Notes under the pieces: generated by a model | Told to the model about the DNA's origin: nothing | The model's input: the letters and a program-made list of their open reading frames with translations, nothing else | The model's database searches: none | Part shown: positions 7,095 to 15,502 of the stretch, one piece after another | How positions within the stretch are numbered: the first letter of the stretch is position 1 | Layout of the letters: every line of letters begins with the position of its first letter | Origin: DASUBV01 sp035763085 | Lineage (GTDB): Bacteria; Actinomycetota; Actinomycetes; Streptosporangiales; Streptosporangiaceae | Reading direction: 5' to 3' | Assembly: GCA_035763085.1 (NCBI GenBank) | Contig: DASUBV010000388.1 | Span: 29,587 to 93,586, forward strand | DNA: 64,000 nucleotides | Made by a program: the position numbers and the translations under genes

Positions 7095-7286
7095 AGGTGA
7101 GGTGCGTCTTGTTCCTATGTTCCGGCGCGGCAGCGCCGTCTATCGGGGCCCGGGAGACCACCGGACGCTTAGTCATGGGTGGCCGAGGTCGCAGGTCAGC
7201 TCGCGTGCGCGCGGCGCGCGCCGCGTCATCAGGAGCTGAGTCGAGCCAGTCTCCAGCCGAACCAGTAGCGAGGAGGTGGCCTCGCT

Positions 7287-8357
7287 ATGGCCACTGACAC
7301 ACAGGCAGGCACATCGCAGGCGGGCACCACCGAGCCCGTGGTGCACATTCTGTGGATGAACGGCGGCCTCGGCTGCGACGGTGACTCCGTCGCGCTGACC
7401 GCCGCCACCCAGCCCAGCATCGAGGAGATCGCGCTCGGCGCGCTGCCCGGGCTGCCTCAGGTGGCGGTGCACTGGCCGCTGATCGACTACGAGTGCGGCC
7501 CGGAGACCGGGGCCGACACCTTCATCGAGTGGTGGCACAAGGCCGACCGCGGCGAGCTGGACCCGTTTGTCCTGGTCGTCGAGGGATCGATCCCGAACGA
7601 GGCGATCAAGGCCGAGGGCTACTGGTGCGGGTTCGGCAACAACCCGGCCACCGGCCAGCCGATGACCACCAGCGAGTGGCTGGACCGGCTGGCGCCCAAG
7701 GCCACCGCGATCCTGGCCGCGGGCACCTGCGCCACCTACGGCGGCATCCACGCGATGGCCGGGAACCCGACCGGGGCCATGGGCGTGCCCGACTACCTGG
7801 GCTGGGACTGGCGCTCGAAGGCGGGCCTGCCGATCGTCTGCGTGCCCGGCTGCCCGACCCACCCCGACAACCTGTCCGAGACGATCCTGTACCTGCTCTA
7901 CCAGGTGGCCGGGCAGGCGCCGATGATCCCGCTGGATGAGGCCCTGCGGCCGACCTGGCTGTTCGGCAACACCGTCCACGAGGGCTGTGACCGCGGCGGC
8001 TACTACGAGCAGGGCGACTTCGCCGGTGAGTACGGCTCGCCCAAGTGCCTGGTCAAGCTCGGCTGCTGGGGGCCCGTGGTCAAGTGCAACGTCCCCAAGC
8101 GCGGCTGGATCAACGGCGTGGGTGGCTGCCCGAACGTCGGCGGGATCTGCATCGCGTGCACGATGCCGGGCTTCCCGGACAAGTTCATGCCGTTCATGGA
8201 CGAGCCGCCCGGCTCGAAAGTGTCGGCGACCGCGAGCACGTTGTACGGCACCGTGATCCGGACCCTGCGCGGGTTCACGGCCAAGACGGCCGACGAGGAG
8301 CCGAAGTGGCGCAAGAAGAGCGACGAGCTTCTCACGGGCTACAAGAAGACCTGGTGA
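7287..8357 (+). CDS. hhyS: Group 1h [NiFe]-hydrogenase small subunit
   Basis: The small subunit carries three Fe-S clusters that pass electrons from the Ni-Fe site. The 356-residue protein has no Tat signal peptide, as expected for the cytoplasmic-side high-affinity group 1h enzymes. The proximal site reads GCDGDS: Cys30 is kept but the second cysteine is Asp33, joined by Cys148 and Cys189; an Asp ligand at this position is known from the structure of the actinobacterial-type enzyme of Ralstonia eutropha. The distal site is His231, Cys234, Cys254, Cys260, and the medial region offers Cys267, Cys281, Cys288 and Cys291. The ATG follows AGGAGG by 10 bases. First gene of the rightward operon; oxidises atmospheric H2 during starvation in relatives. 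Confidence 0.96.
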   Translation: MATDTQAGTSQAGTTEPVVHILWMNGGLGCDGDSVALTAATQPSIEEIALGALPGLPQVAVHWPLIDYECGPETGADTFIEWWHKADRGELDPFVLVVEGSIPNEAIKAEGYWCGFGNNPATGQPMTTSEWLDRLAPKATAILAAGTCATYGGIHAMAGNPTGAMGVPDYLGWDWRSKAGLPIVCVPGCPTHPDNLSETILYLLYQVAGQAPMIPLDEALRPTWLFGNTVHEGCDRGGYYEQGDFAGEYGSPKCLVKLGCWGPVVKCNVPKRGWINGVGGCPNVGGICIACTMPGFPDKFMPFMDEPPGSKVSATASTLYGTVIRTLRGFTAKTADEEPKWRKKSDELLTGYKKTW

Positions 8358-8413
8358 CATGACCGGCGTCGGCGCCGCTGGCGGCTGCGCCCTGGAGGGG
8401 AAGGGATTGAGCG

Positions 8414-10201
8414 ATGGCTACGGCCCAAGACACCGGTCTCGTGGAGATGGCCTGGGACCCGATCACCCGGATCGTCGGCAGCCTGGGGATCTACACCAAG
8501 ATCGACTTTAACCAGAAGAAGGTCGTCGAGTGCCACAGCACCTCGTCCATCTTCCGCGGCTACAGCATCTTCATGAAGGGCAAGGACCCGCGCGACGCCC
8601 ACTTCATCACCAGCCGCATCTGCGGCATCTGCGGCGATAATCACGCGACCTGCTCGGTGTACTGCCAGAACATGGCCTACGGCGTCCGCCCGCCGCACCT
8701 GGGTGAGTGGATCATCAACCTCGGCGAGGCCGCCGAGTACATGTTCGACCACAACATCTTCCAGGAGAATCTGGTCGGGGTGGACTTCTGCGAGCGGATG
8801 GTCGGCGAGACCAACCCCGGCGTGCTGGAGATGGCCAACAGCACCGAGGCGCCGCACGCGGCCGAGCACGGCTACCGGACCATCGGCGACATCATGCGCT
8901 CGCTGAACCCGCTGGAGGGCGAGTTCTACCGCGAGGCGCTGCAGGTGTCGCGGTCCACCCGGGAGATGTTCTGCCTGATGGAGGGGCGGCACGTGCACCC
9001 CTCCACGCTGTACCCGGGCGGCGTGGGCACCACGCCCACGGTCCAGCTGTTCACCGACTACCTGACCCGGCTGATGCGCTACGTGGAGTTCATGAAGCGC
9101 GTGGTGCCGATGCACAACGACCTGTTCGACTTCTTCTACCAGGCCATGCCGGGTTATGAGGAGGTCGGCCGCCGCCGCGCGGACATGGTCTGCTGGGGCA
9201 GCCTGAACGACCCCGAGCACTGCGACTTCCGCTACGACCACATGACGAACTGGGGCCGGAAGATGTTCGTGACCCCCGGCGTCATCCGCGACGGCCAGCT
9301 GATCACCAACGACCTGGTGGAGATCAACCTGGGCATCCGGATCCTGCTGGGCAGCTCGTTCTACGAGGACTGGGAAGGGCAGGAGCAGTTCGTCACCCGG
9401 GACCCGCTGGGCAATCCGGTGGACTCCCGGCACCCGTGGAACCAGCACACGATCCCGAAGCCGGCCAAGCGTGACTTCGACGACAAGTACAGCTGGGTGA
9501 TGTCCCCGCGCTGGTTCGACGGCACGAACTACATGGCCGCCGACACCGGCGGCGGCCCGCTGGCCCGGCTGTGGGCCACCGCGCTCGGCGGCCTGGTCGA
9601 CTGCGGCTACGTCAAGTCGACCGGGCACAGCGTGCAGATCAACCTGCCGCGCACGGTCACCAAGCCCGAGGTCAGCTTCGAGTGGACGATCCCGACCGAT
9701 TCCGAGGGCCGGCCGCTGTCCAACGCCATCGAGCGGGACCGGGCCCGGACCTACTTCCAGGCCTACGCGGCGGCCTGTGCGCTGTACTTCATGGAGCAGG
9801 CCCTGGCCGAGATCCGGGCCGGGCGGACCAAGACCTGGGAGCCGTTCTCCGTTCCCGACGAGGCCAACAGCTGCGGGTTCACCGAGGCCGTCCGCGGCGT
9901 GCTGTCGCATCACATGGTGGTGCGCGGCGGGAAGATCGCCAACTACCACCCGTACCCGCCGACGCCGTGGAACGCCAGCGTGCGGGACAGCTTCGGCACC
10001 CCCGGCCCCTACGAGGACGCGGTGCAGAACACCCCGATCTTCGAGGAGAACCCGCCGGACCAGTTCAAGGGCATCGACATCATGCGGGCGGTGCGCAGCT
10101 TCGACCCGTGCCTGCCGTGCGGGGTGCACATGTACCTGGGCAACGGCAGGGCGCTGCAGAAGGTGCACTCGCCGATGTCGGCGGTGACCCTCTCCAGCTG
10201 A
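8414..10201 (+). CDS. hhyL: Group 1h [NiFe]-hydrogenase large subunit
   Basis: The catalytic subunit binds Ni and Fe through two CxxC motifs: RICGICGDNHATC (69-80, ligands Cys70 and Cys73) and DPCLPCGVH (564-572, ligands Cys566 and Cys569). These L1 and L2 sequences are those of group 1h. A 23-residue peptide follows His572 (MYLGNGRALQK onward), the expected target of the maturation protease encoded at 2872-3606. Length 595 aa is normal. The gene begins 56 bases after hhyS, with GGAGGGGAAGG before the ATG, and is co-transcribed with it. Confidence 0.97.
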   Translation: MATAQDTGLVEMAWDPITRIVGSLGIYTKIDFNQKKVVECHSTSSIFRGYSIFMKGKDPRDAHFITSRICGICGDNHATCSVYCQNMAYGVRPPHLGEWIINLGEAAEYMFDHNIFQENLVGVDFCERMVGETNPGVLEMANSTEAPHAAEHGYRTIGDIMRSLNPLEGEFYREALQVSRSTREMFCLMEGRHVHPSTLYPGGVGTTPTVQLFTDYLTRLMRYVEFMKRVVPMHNDLFDFFYQAMPGYEEVGRRRADMVCWGSLNDPEHCDFRYDHMTNWGRKMFVTPGVIRDGQLITNDLVEINLGIRILLGSSFYEDWEGQEQFVTRDPLGNPVDSRHPWNQHTIPKPAKRDFDDKYSWVMSPRWFDGTNYMAADTGGGPLARLWATALGGLVDCGYVKSTGHSVQINLPRTVTKPEVSFEWTIPTDSEGRPLSNAIERDRARTYFQAYAAACALYFMEQALAEIRAGRTKTWEPFSVPDEANSCGFTEAVRGVLSHHMVVRGGKIANYHPYPPTPWNASVRDSFGTPGPYEDAVQNTPIFEENPPDQFKGIDIMRAVRSFDPCLPCGVHMYLGNGRALQKVHSPMSAVTLSS

Positions 10202-10267
10202 GTTACCGGCCAGCGCCGCCATGCCCGGCTGGCCACCCGATCGCCAACAGGACCGGAGGCGAGGCGC

Positions 10268-11167
10268 ATGACCAGCGTGCGGAATACCGGCGCGCGAGTC
10301 GAGGAACTGCTGGGCTCGCTGCGCTCGGGCGGCATGGGCCCCGCCGCGGATGCCGCCGAGGAGCTGGTCAGCCTGCTCGTCGCGCTGTACGGGGACGGCC
10401 TGGCCCGGATCGTCTCCGTGCTCGACGACGGCGGCGAGGCCGGCGCCGAGCTGCTGGCCAAGCTGGCCGACGACCCGCAGGTCGAGGGCCTGCTGCTGCT
10501 GCACGACCTGCACCCGCTGGACGTCGACACCAGGATTCAGCGGGCCCTGGACCGGGTCCGGCCCTACCTGGGCTCGCACGCCGGCGGCGTGCAGTACCTG
10601 GGCACCGAGGACGGCGTGGCCCGGCTGCGGCTGGAAGGCAGCTGCCACGGCTGCCCGTCGTCCACGGTGACCGTGCAGCTGGCCATCCAGACCGCGGTGG
10701 AGGATGCCGCTCCGGAGGTCAGCGAGGTCGTGGTCGAGGGCATGACCGCCGCGCCCGAGCCCGGCCTGCTGCAGATCGGCCGCCGGCCGCCCGACGCCGG
10801 CGGCCAGCCCGGCGCCCCCGCCGGGGACCTCACGGCGGGACCGGGCCCCGCCTGGTTCACCCTGCCCGGCCTCGGGCCGCCGAGCGCGCGGCCGGTGAGC
10901 GCGATGGCGGGCGGGACCGCGGTGCTGCTGTGCTCGGTGCGCGGCACGCTGTATGCCTACCTGGACGCCTGCGCGTCCTGCGGGTCGGCGATGACCGAGG
11001 GAAAGCTGGACCGGGAGGAGCTCACCTGCCCGGCGTGCGGCCAGCGCTTCAACGTGCGGCTCGCGGGCCAGGGGATCGATGACCCGGCCGCCCACCTCGA
11101 CCCGCTGCCCCTGCTCACCGACAGCCAGGGGGTGCGGGTGGCGCTCCCCGAGGCAGCGGCACCATGA
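10268..11167 (+). CDS. hhyE: NifU-domain / Rieske-fold iron-sulfur protein of the hydrogenase operon (HhyE-like)
   Basis: The 299-residue protein joins a helical N-terminus, a NifU C-terminal-type domain with the CxxC cluster motif GSCHGCPSS (Cys126, Cys129), a flexible linker (about 160-195), and a Rieske-like domain. In the last domain the usual CxH...CxxH ligands are replaced by CASC (Cys235, Cys238) and CPAC (Cys254, Cys257), so it should bind either a rubredoxin-type iron, zinc, or an all-Cys cluster. In mycobacteria the gene after the group 1h large subunit encodes a putative electron-transfer Fe-S protein called HhyE; position and domain content fit. Electron relay from HhyS to the quinone pool is an inference. 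Confidence 0.8.
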   Translation: MTSVRNTGARVEELLGSLRSGGMGPAADAAEELVSLLVALYGDGLARIVSVLDDGGEAGAELLAKLADDPQVEGLLLLHDLHPLDVDTRIQRALDRVRPYLGSHAGGVQYLGTEDGVARLRLEGSCHGCPSSTVTVQLAIQTAVEDAAPEVSEVVVEGMTAAPEPGLLQIGRRPPDAGGQPGAPAGDLTAGPGPAWFTLPGLGPPSARPVSAMAGGTAVLLCSVRGTLYAYLDACASCGSAMTEGKLDREELTCPACGQRFNVRLAGQGIDDPAAHLDPLPLLTDSQGVRVALPEAAAP

Positions 11168-12180
11168 CGCCCGCACCTGGCCTGCGGCGGTTCGTCCGCC
11201 CGGACCGCCCGGACGACCCGGCCGGCCCCGGCCGCAAGGTCGGCCCGGGCGACCCAGCCAGCGCCGGGCGCCAGGCCGGCCACGGCGACCCCGGCACGCC
11301 GGACAGCCCCGGCCACGAGCATGAGCACGGCCACGGCCAGACCTCGGCGCAGTCCGCCGCCGGCTCGCTGCCGCCGCTGGTGGCCCAGCTCCTGGCGGAT
11401 GCCCCGCCCGAGCCTGCTGGCCCGCCAGTGTCCGCCGGCCCGCCAGAGTCCGCGGGCCTGCCTGAGCCGCCCGGCCCGCCAGAGCCGGCGGGCGCTCCCG
11501 ACGCTGCCAGTCTGCCTGAGCCGGCCGGTCCGCCCGGGACGGCCGACCTGCCCGCCGCCGGGCGGTCGCCGGGCGCCCGCACGGGCGGGCCCGCTCCCGA
11601 GACGGAAAAGTGCGAGCTGTGCTCCGCCGGGATTCCGGCCGAGCACGGTCACGTCGCCGACCTGGAGAACGCGTCCCTGGTGTGCGCGTGCCGGGCCTGC
11701 TACCTGCTGTTCACCCAGCCCGCCGCGGGGCGCGGCCGCTACCGCGCCGTGCCGGACCGCTATCTGTCCGACCCCGGGCCGCCGCTGGCCGCCGCGGAGT
11801 GGGACCGCCTGGAGATACCGGTCGGCCTGGCCTTCTTCCTCCGCAGTTCGGCCGCCGACCGGGTGGCCGGCTTTTACCCCAGCCCGGCGGGCGTCACCGA
11901 GTGCGTGCTCGACCTGGGCGCGTGGGAGGAGCTCACCCGCGACCACCCGCTGCTCGGCGCGCCCGATCCCGACGTCGAGGCCGCGCTGATCTGCCGGACT
12001 GACGACGGCATCGAGTCGTTCGTGGTGCCGATCGACGCCTGCTACGAGCTGGCCGGGCGGATGCGGCTGCACTGGCGGGGCTTCGACGGCGGCGCGGAGG
12101 CCCGGGCCAGCATCGCCGGCTTCCTGGACACGGTCCGCTCCCAGGCACGTCCGTTCACGATGGAGTCGCAGAGTGGCTGA
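11164..12180 (+). CDS. DUF5947-like hydrogenase-operon protein
   Basis: The 338-residue protein starts from an ATG that overlaps the previous stop (ATGA). Residues about 20-145 are Pro/Ala/Gly-rich with repeated AGPP and PEPAGPP units and a His-rich spot (HEHEHGHG). The folded part starts at CELCSAGIPAEHGH and contains LVCACRACYLLF, giving CxxC and CxCxxC motifs that suggest a metal-binding finger, followed by about 150 ordered residues. It resembles the family I know as DUF5947, found beside actinobacterial group 1h hydrogenases; no activity is known. The poly-His spot could bind nickel, but this is a guess. Confidence 0.75.
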   Translation: MTPAPGLRRFVRPDRPDDPAGPGRKVGPGDPASAGRQAGHGDPGTPDSPGHEHEHGHGQTSAQSAAGSLPPLVAQLLADAPPEPAGPPVSAGPPESAGLPEPPGPPEPAGAPDAASLPEPAGPPGTADLPAAGRSPGARTGGPAPETEKCELCSAGIPAEHGHVADLENASLVCACRACYLLFTQPAAGRGRYRAVPDRYLSDPGPPLAAAEWDRLEIPVGLAFFLRSSAADRVAGFYPSPAGVTECVLDLGAWEELTRDHPLLGAPDPDVEAALICRTDDGIESFVVPIDACYELAGRMRLHWRGFDGGAEARASIAGFLDTVRSQARPFTMESQSG

Positions 12181-12856
12181 GCTCGTCTTCGACTGCACCG
12201 GCGCCCGCGCCGACAAGTTCGCCGTGGTCCCGGCCATGACGATGACCCTGCGGATCGCCGAGACCAGCGGCCAGCGCGTGGACGCCATCGCGCTGCGCGT
12301 CCAGATCCGGATCGAGCCGTCGCGGCGCCGCTACACCGACGCGGAAGCAGAACGACTCGGCGACCTGTTCGGGGAGACACACCGCTGGGCCGAGACCCTG
12401 CGGCCGGTCCAGTTCACCAACGTGTCCATCATGGTGCCGGGCTTCACCGGCAGCACCGAGCTGGACCTGCCCGTCCCGCTCAGCTACGACATGGAGATCG
12501 GCGCGACCCGGTACTTCGCCGGCCTGGATGCCGGCGAGGTGCCGCTGCTGCTGCTGTTCAGCGGCACCGTCTTCGGCACCGCTGACGGCCGGCTGTCGGT
12601 CCAGCAGGTGCCCTGGAGCAAGGAGGCCAGCTACCGGCTGCCGGTAGCGACCTGGCGGGAAGCCATCGACGCCCACTTCCCGAACAGCGCGTGGCTCAAG
12701 ATCAGCACGCACACGCTCGACGAGCTGCAGCGCTTCAAGACCCGCCGGGCGCTGCCGACCTGGGAGGCCACCCTGCTGGCGCTGCTGGCCGAGGCCGCCG
12801 AGCCCGCCGGGGCGTCCCCCGAGAACGGCCAGGGATCACCGGAGCAGCGGCCATGA
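12173..12856 (+). CDS. DUF6084-like hydrogenase-operon protein
   Basis: The 227-residue product begins from GTG, overlapping the previous gene by 8 bases. It reads as an ordered, soluble protein rich in beta strands (PAMTMTLRIAETSGQ, RVQIRIEP, VSIMVPGFTGSTELDLPVP), without cysteine motifs or membrane segments, and ends with a short Gly/Pro tail. It looks like the family I recall as DUF6084, which travels with this hydrogenase type in Streptomyces. Function unknown; its strict place in the operon suggests a role in assembly, partner docking or membrane attachment. Confidence 0.72.
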   Translation: MAELVFDCTGARADKFAVVPAMTMTLRIAETSGQRVDAIALRVQIRIEPSRRRYTDAEAERLGDLFGETHRWAETLRPVQFTNVSIMVPGFTGSTELDLPVPLSYDMEIGATRYFAGLDAGEVPLLLLFSGTVFGTADGRLSVQQVPWSKEASYRLPVATWREAIDAHFPNSAWLKISTHTLDELQRFKTRRALPTWEATLLALLAEAAEPAGASPENGQGSPEQRP

Positions 12857-14367
12857 GACTCAGCCCCGAGCACCTGGCGCACGCACGCCGGGTCGCCGAC
12901 GCCATCTTGTACGAGGGGTACCTGCTCTACCCCTACCGGCAGTCCGCGCAGAAGAACCAGGTCCGGTTCCAGTTCGGGGTCCTGATGCCGCCCGGCTACA
13001 CCGAGGTCGATCCGCACGAGGCCGCGGCCAGCCAGACCGAGTGCCTGCTGGACTGCCCCGGCGACGCGCAGATCCGGGTCCTGGTCCGCTTCCTGCACCT
13101 GCAGCGCCGGACCGTGCAGGGCATCTCCCCGGAGACCGGTGAACTGCACGACGTCGGCGCCCTGTACGTGGACGGGACCGAGTACACCTCCTGGGATGAG
13201 GCGGCCGAGCGGGAGCAGCAGATGACGGTCGAGGTGGCCGCGCTGCTGGAGGGCGACAAGGACCTGCAGTTCCATGTCGGCGCGGGCGAGTCGGCCGAGG
13301 ACCTCACCGACTCTGCCGGCCGGCCCGCCGGGCGGATCATAAGGCGCTGGGCCGCCCTGGACGGGGTGATCCAGATGCACGCCGAGCGCGTCGCCGGCCC
13401 GTACCAGGCGCTGCGGCTGCGGATCCGGGTCCAGAACACCGCCGCGCCGCTGGCGGCCATCGGGACCAGGGACGAGGCCCTGCGCCATGCGTTCATCGCG
13501 GCGCACACGCTGATCGGGGTGCCCGGCGGCTCGTTCCTGTCCATGACTGACCCGCCCGAGTGGGCCGCCGCCGCGGTCGCCGACTGCCAGAACACCGGTA
13601 CCTGGCCGGTGCTGGCCGGCCCGGCCGACTGCCGCGACCTGATGCTGTCCTCCCCGGTGATCCTCTACGACCACCCCGAGATCGCCGCTGAGAGCGCCGG
13701 TGACCTGTTCGACGGCACCGAGATCGACGAGATCCTGACCCTGCGGACGCTGGCCCTGACCGAGGCGGAAAAGCGCGAGGCACGGGCCACTGACGACCGG
13801 GTGGCGCAGATGCTCGACCGGCTGGACGACCTGCCACCGGAAATGCTCGACCGGATGCACGGCGCGATCAGGTACCTGCGCTCCGCGCCCGGGTCCGGCG
13901 GCGTGACCCAGAACGGAACGGCCGAGCGCGTGCCGAGCCCCGCCGCCGTGCCGGGCTCCGGCGACCCGGGGGACTGGCCCGGCGCGGACCTGTCCCGTGA
14001 CCAGGCAGCCGTGCCCGGCGGGCAGCCGGACACGCCGTGGTGGGACCCCGGCGCGGACACCTCGGTCTCCCCGGAGACTGACCACGTGCTGGTCGGCGGC
14101 GTGCAGGTGGCGCACGGCAGCCGGGTGGTGATGCGGCCGGGAGCCCGGCGCGCCGATGCCCAGGACCTGTTCCTGGCCGGCCGCGAGGCCGTCGTCGAGG
14201 CCGTCCTGCAGGACGTGGACGGGCAGGTGCACCTGGCGCTCACGCCCGTCGATGATCCGGCCGCCGACCTGCAGCGCACTCACGGCAGGTTCCTGTACTT
14301 CGCACCGGACGAGGTCGAGCCGCTGGGGCCGGCTGGACAGGGCACAACCGAAGGGGAAGACCGATGA
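12853..14367 (+). CDS. Conserved hydrogenase-operon protein of unknown function
   Basis: The 504-residue protein starts at an ATG overlapping the previous stop (ATGA); longer in-frame starts lie inside the upstream gene and are rejected. The N-terminal 400 residues are ordered and lack recognisable motifs apart from an acidic, helical stretch near 310-350 (EAEKREARATDDRV, MLDRLDDLPPEM). A Pro/Gly linker follows, then a short C-terminal domain (GSRVVMRPGARRADAQD, VDGQVHLALTPVDDPA) that looks like a small beta barrel. I cannot assign a function. Co-transcription with hhySL is clear from the chain of overlaps. Confidence 0.75.
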   Translation: MRLSPEHLAHARRVADAILYEGYLLYPYRQSAQKNQVRFQFGVLMPPGYTEVDPHEAAASQTECLLDCPGDAQIRVLVRFLHLQRRTVQGISPETGELHDVGALYVDGTEYTSWDEAAEREQQMTVEVAALLEGDKDLQFHVGAGESAEDLTDSAGRPAGRIIRRWAALDGVIQMHAERVAGPYQALRLRIRVQNTAAPLAAIGTRDEALRHAFIAAHTLIGVPGGSFLSMTDPPEWAAAAVADCQNTGTWPVLAGPADCRDLMLSSPVILYDHPEIAAESAGDLFDGTEIDEILTLRTLALTEAEKREARATDDRVAQMLDRLDDLPPEMLDRMHGAIRYLRSAPGSGGVTQNGTAERVPSPAAVPGSGDPGDWPGADLSRDQAAVPGGQPDTPWWDPGADTSVSPETDHVLVGGVQVAHGSRVVMRPGARRADAQDLFLAGREAVVEAVLQDVDGQVHLALTPVDDPAADLQRTHGRFLYFAPDEVEPLGPAGQGTTEGEDR

Positions 14368-14468
14368 TCTCCAGGCTGATCAAGGTGGCCGTGGTGGCCG
14401 CCGTAGTCGCGGTCGTCGTGCAGTCGGTACCGGACATCAAGCGGTACCTCGAACTGCGCGACATGTGA
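14364..14468 (+). CDS. 34-residue membrane peptide closing the hydrogenase operon
   Basis: ATG at 14364 overlaps the previous stop (ATGA) and follows AAGGGGAAG by a good spacing. The peptide starts MISRLIKVAVVAAVVAV, giving one Val/Ala transmembrane helix (about residues 6-20) after a basic N-terminus, and ends with a charged tail, DIKRYLELRDM. It resembles the very small DUF6893-type proteins of actinobacteria, from memory. A membrane anchor or small subunit for the soluble HhySL complex would fit, but no data here show it. Confidence 0.65.
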   Translation: MISRLIKVAVVAAVVAVVVQSVPDIKRYLELRDM

Positions 14469-14524
14469 GGACCCGCTGACCCACCCTCAGGCGCCGCCGG
14501 GCGCGAGCGGGCAATACTGCTGGC

Positions 14525-15502
14525 GTGGACGGTTACCTCGTCAGCACGGACGGCTCAGCGGTCCCGGCGGACCGGGCGGCGGCCGAGCATGCCCTGAGCG
14601 CGGGCTCGCTGCTGTGGCTTGACCTGCGCGGCACCGGGGCGGACACCCTGGCCATGCTGCGCGAGGTCTTCGGGTTCCACCCGGTGGCCATGGAGGACGT
14701 GGCCGAGTTCCGGCAGCGGCCGAAGGCCGAGAACTTCGGCGACATGGCCTACATCGTGGCCTACGCAGCGACCAAGGTCCTGGGCAAGCTGGTCGAGGTA
14801 CACCTGTTCTACGCCGAGAACTTCCTGATCACGGTGAGCAGGAAGGGCCATGTCTCCAGCGTGCTGGAGGACATCAGGAGCCGGCTGGCCGCCGATGGCG
14901 GCCTGGACGATGCGCCCGGCCGCCCGGCCCGGCTGGTCATGCTGCACCGGATCCTCGACGCCATGGCCGACACCTACTTCGGGCCGCTGTCGGACCTGGA
15001 TGACCGGATTGACGCCCTGCTGGAGCGCATCTTCGCCCGGCCGACCAAGGATGAGCTCAGCGACCTGCTCGCCATGCAGCGCTGGCTGGTCGGCGTGCGC
15101 AAGCTGGTGTCGCCGCAGCGCGATGTCGCGGCCGCCCTGCAGTCCGGCGTGGTGGCGCTGCCCGGCAAGACCGCTGACGCCGACCCCTACCTGCGTGACC
15201 TGTATGACCACGTGATCCGCATCAGCGATCAGATCGACAGCTACCGGGACCTGCTCAGCAACGGGATGGACGCCTACCTGTCGATGGTGTCCAACAAGCT
15301 GAATGAGGTCATGAAGCAGCTCACGATTATCGCCACCGTGTTCTTGCCGCTGTCGTTCCTGACCGACTTCTTCGGTCAGAACTTCGCGTGGATGGTCACC
15401 CACCTAGGCGGGCTGGCGACCTTCCTGGGCCTCGGGATCGGCACCGAGATTGTCGCCGTGGCCGGGCTCTTCTGGCTGTTCCGGCGCCGCGGCTGGCTGT
15501 GA
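14525..15502 (+). CDS. corA: CorA-family Mg2+ channel-like protein
   Basis: CorA proteins form pentameric Mg2+ (also Co2+/Ni2+) channels. The 325-residue protein has the long soluble N-terminal domain, the stalk helix ending in SNKLNEVMKQLTIIA, and two C-terminal membrane helices separated by the signature loop. The canonical GMN of that loop is GQN here (284-286, FFGQNFAW), a change seen in a minority of CorA-like proteins that could alter selectivity. Start is GTG at 14525. The last 99 bases overlap tail-to-tail with the membrane protein gene on the other strand. Closeness to a nickel enzyme operon may be coincidental. Confidence 0.9.
   Translation: MDGYLVSTDGSAVPADRAAAEHALSAGSLLWLDLRGTGADTLAMLREVFGFHPVAMEDVAEFRQRPKAENFGDMAYIVAYAATKVLGKLVEVHLFYAENFLITVSRKGHVSSVLEDIRSRLAADGGLDDAPGRPARLVMLHRILDAMADTYFGPLSDLDDRIDALLERIFARPTKDELSDLLAMQRWLVGVRKLVSPQRDVAAALQSGVVALPGKTADADPYLRDLYDHVIRISDQIDSYRDLLSNGMDAYLSMVSNKLNEVMKQLTIIATVFLPLSFLTDFFGQNFAWMVTHLGGLATFLGLGIGTEIVAVAGLFWLFRRRGWL

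Larger units (their letters stand above)
6772..7286. other. Divergent intergenic region between the two hydrogenase operons
   Basis: No convincing gene is present in these 515 bases. The region holds a 14-bp palindrome (7010-7023), a predicted promoter (7044-7072), a second inverted repeat (7071-7094) and a leader of about 200 bases before hhyS that contains small GC hairpins, for example GGCGC/GCGCC around 7122-7135. A good ribosome binding site, AGGAGG at 7271-7276, precedes the hhyS ATG by 10 bases. Confidence 0.8.

Noticed and set aside
8339..11176. 945-codon minus-strand frame opposite hhyL and hhyE
   Set aside because: Low-information Arg/Gly/His composition; the other strand encodes the hydrogenase subunits with all ligands.
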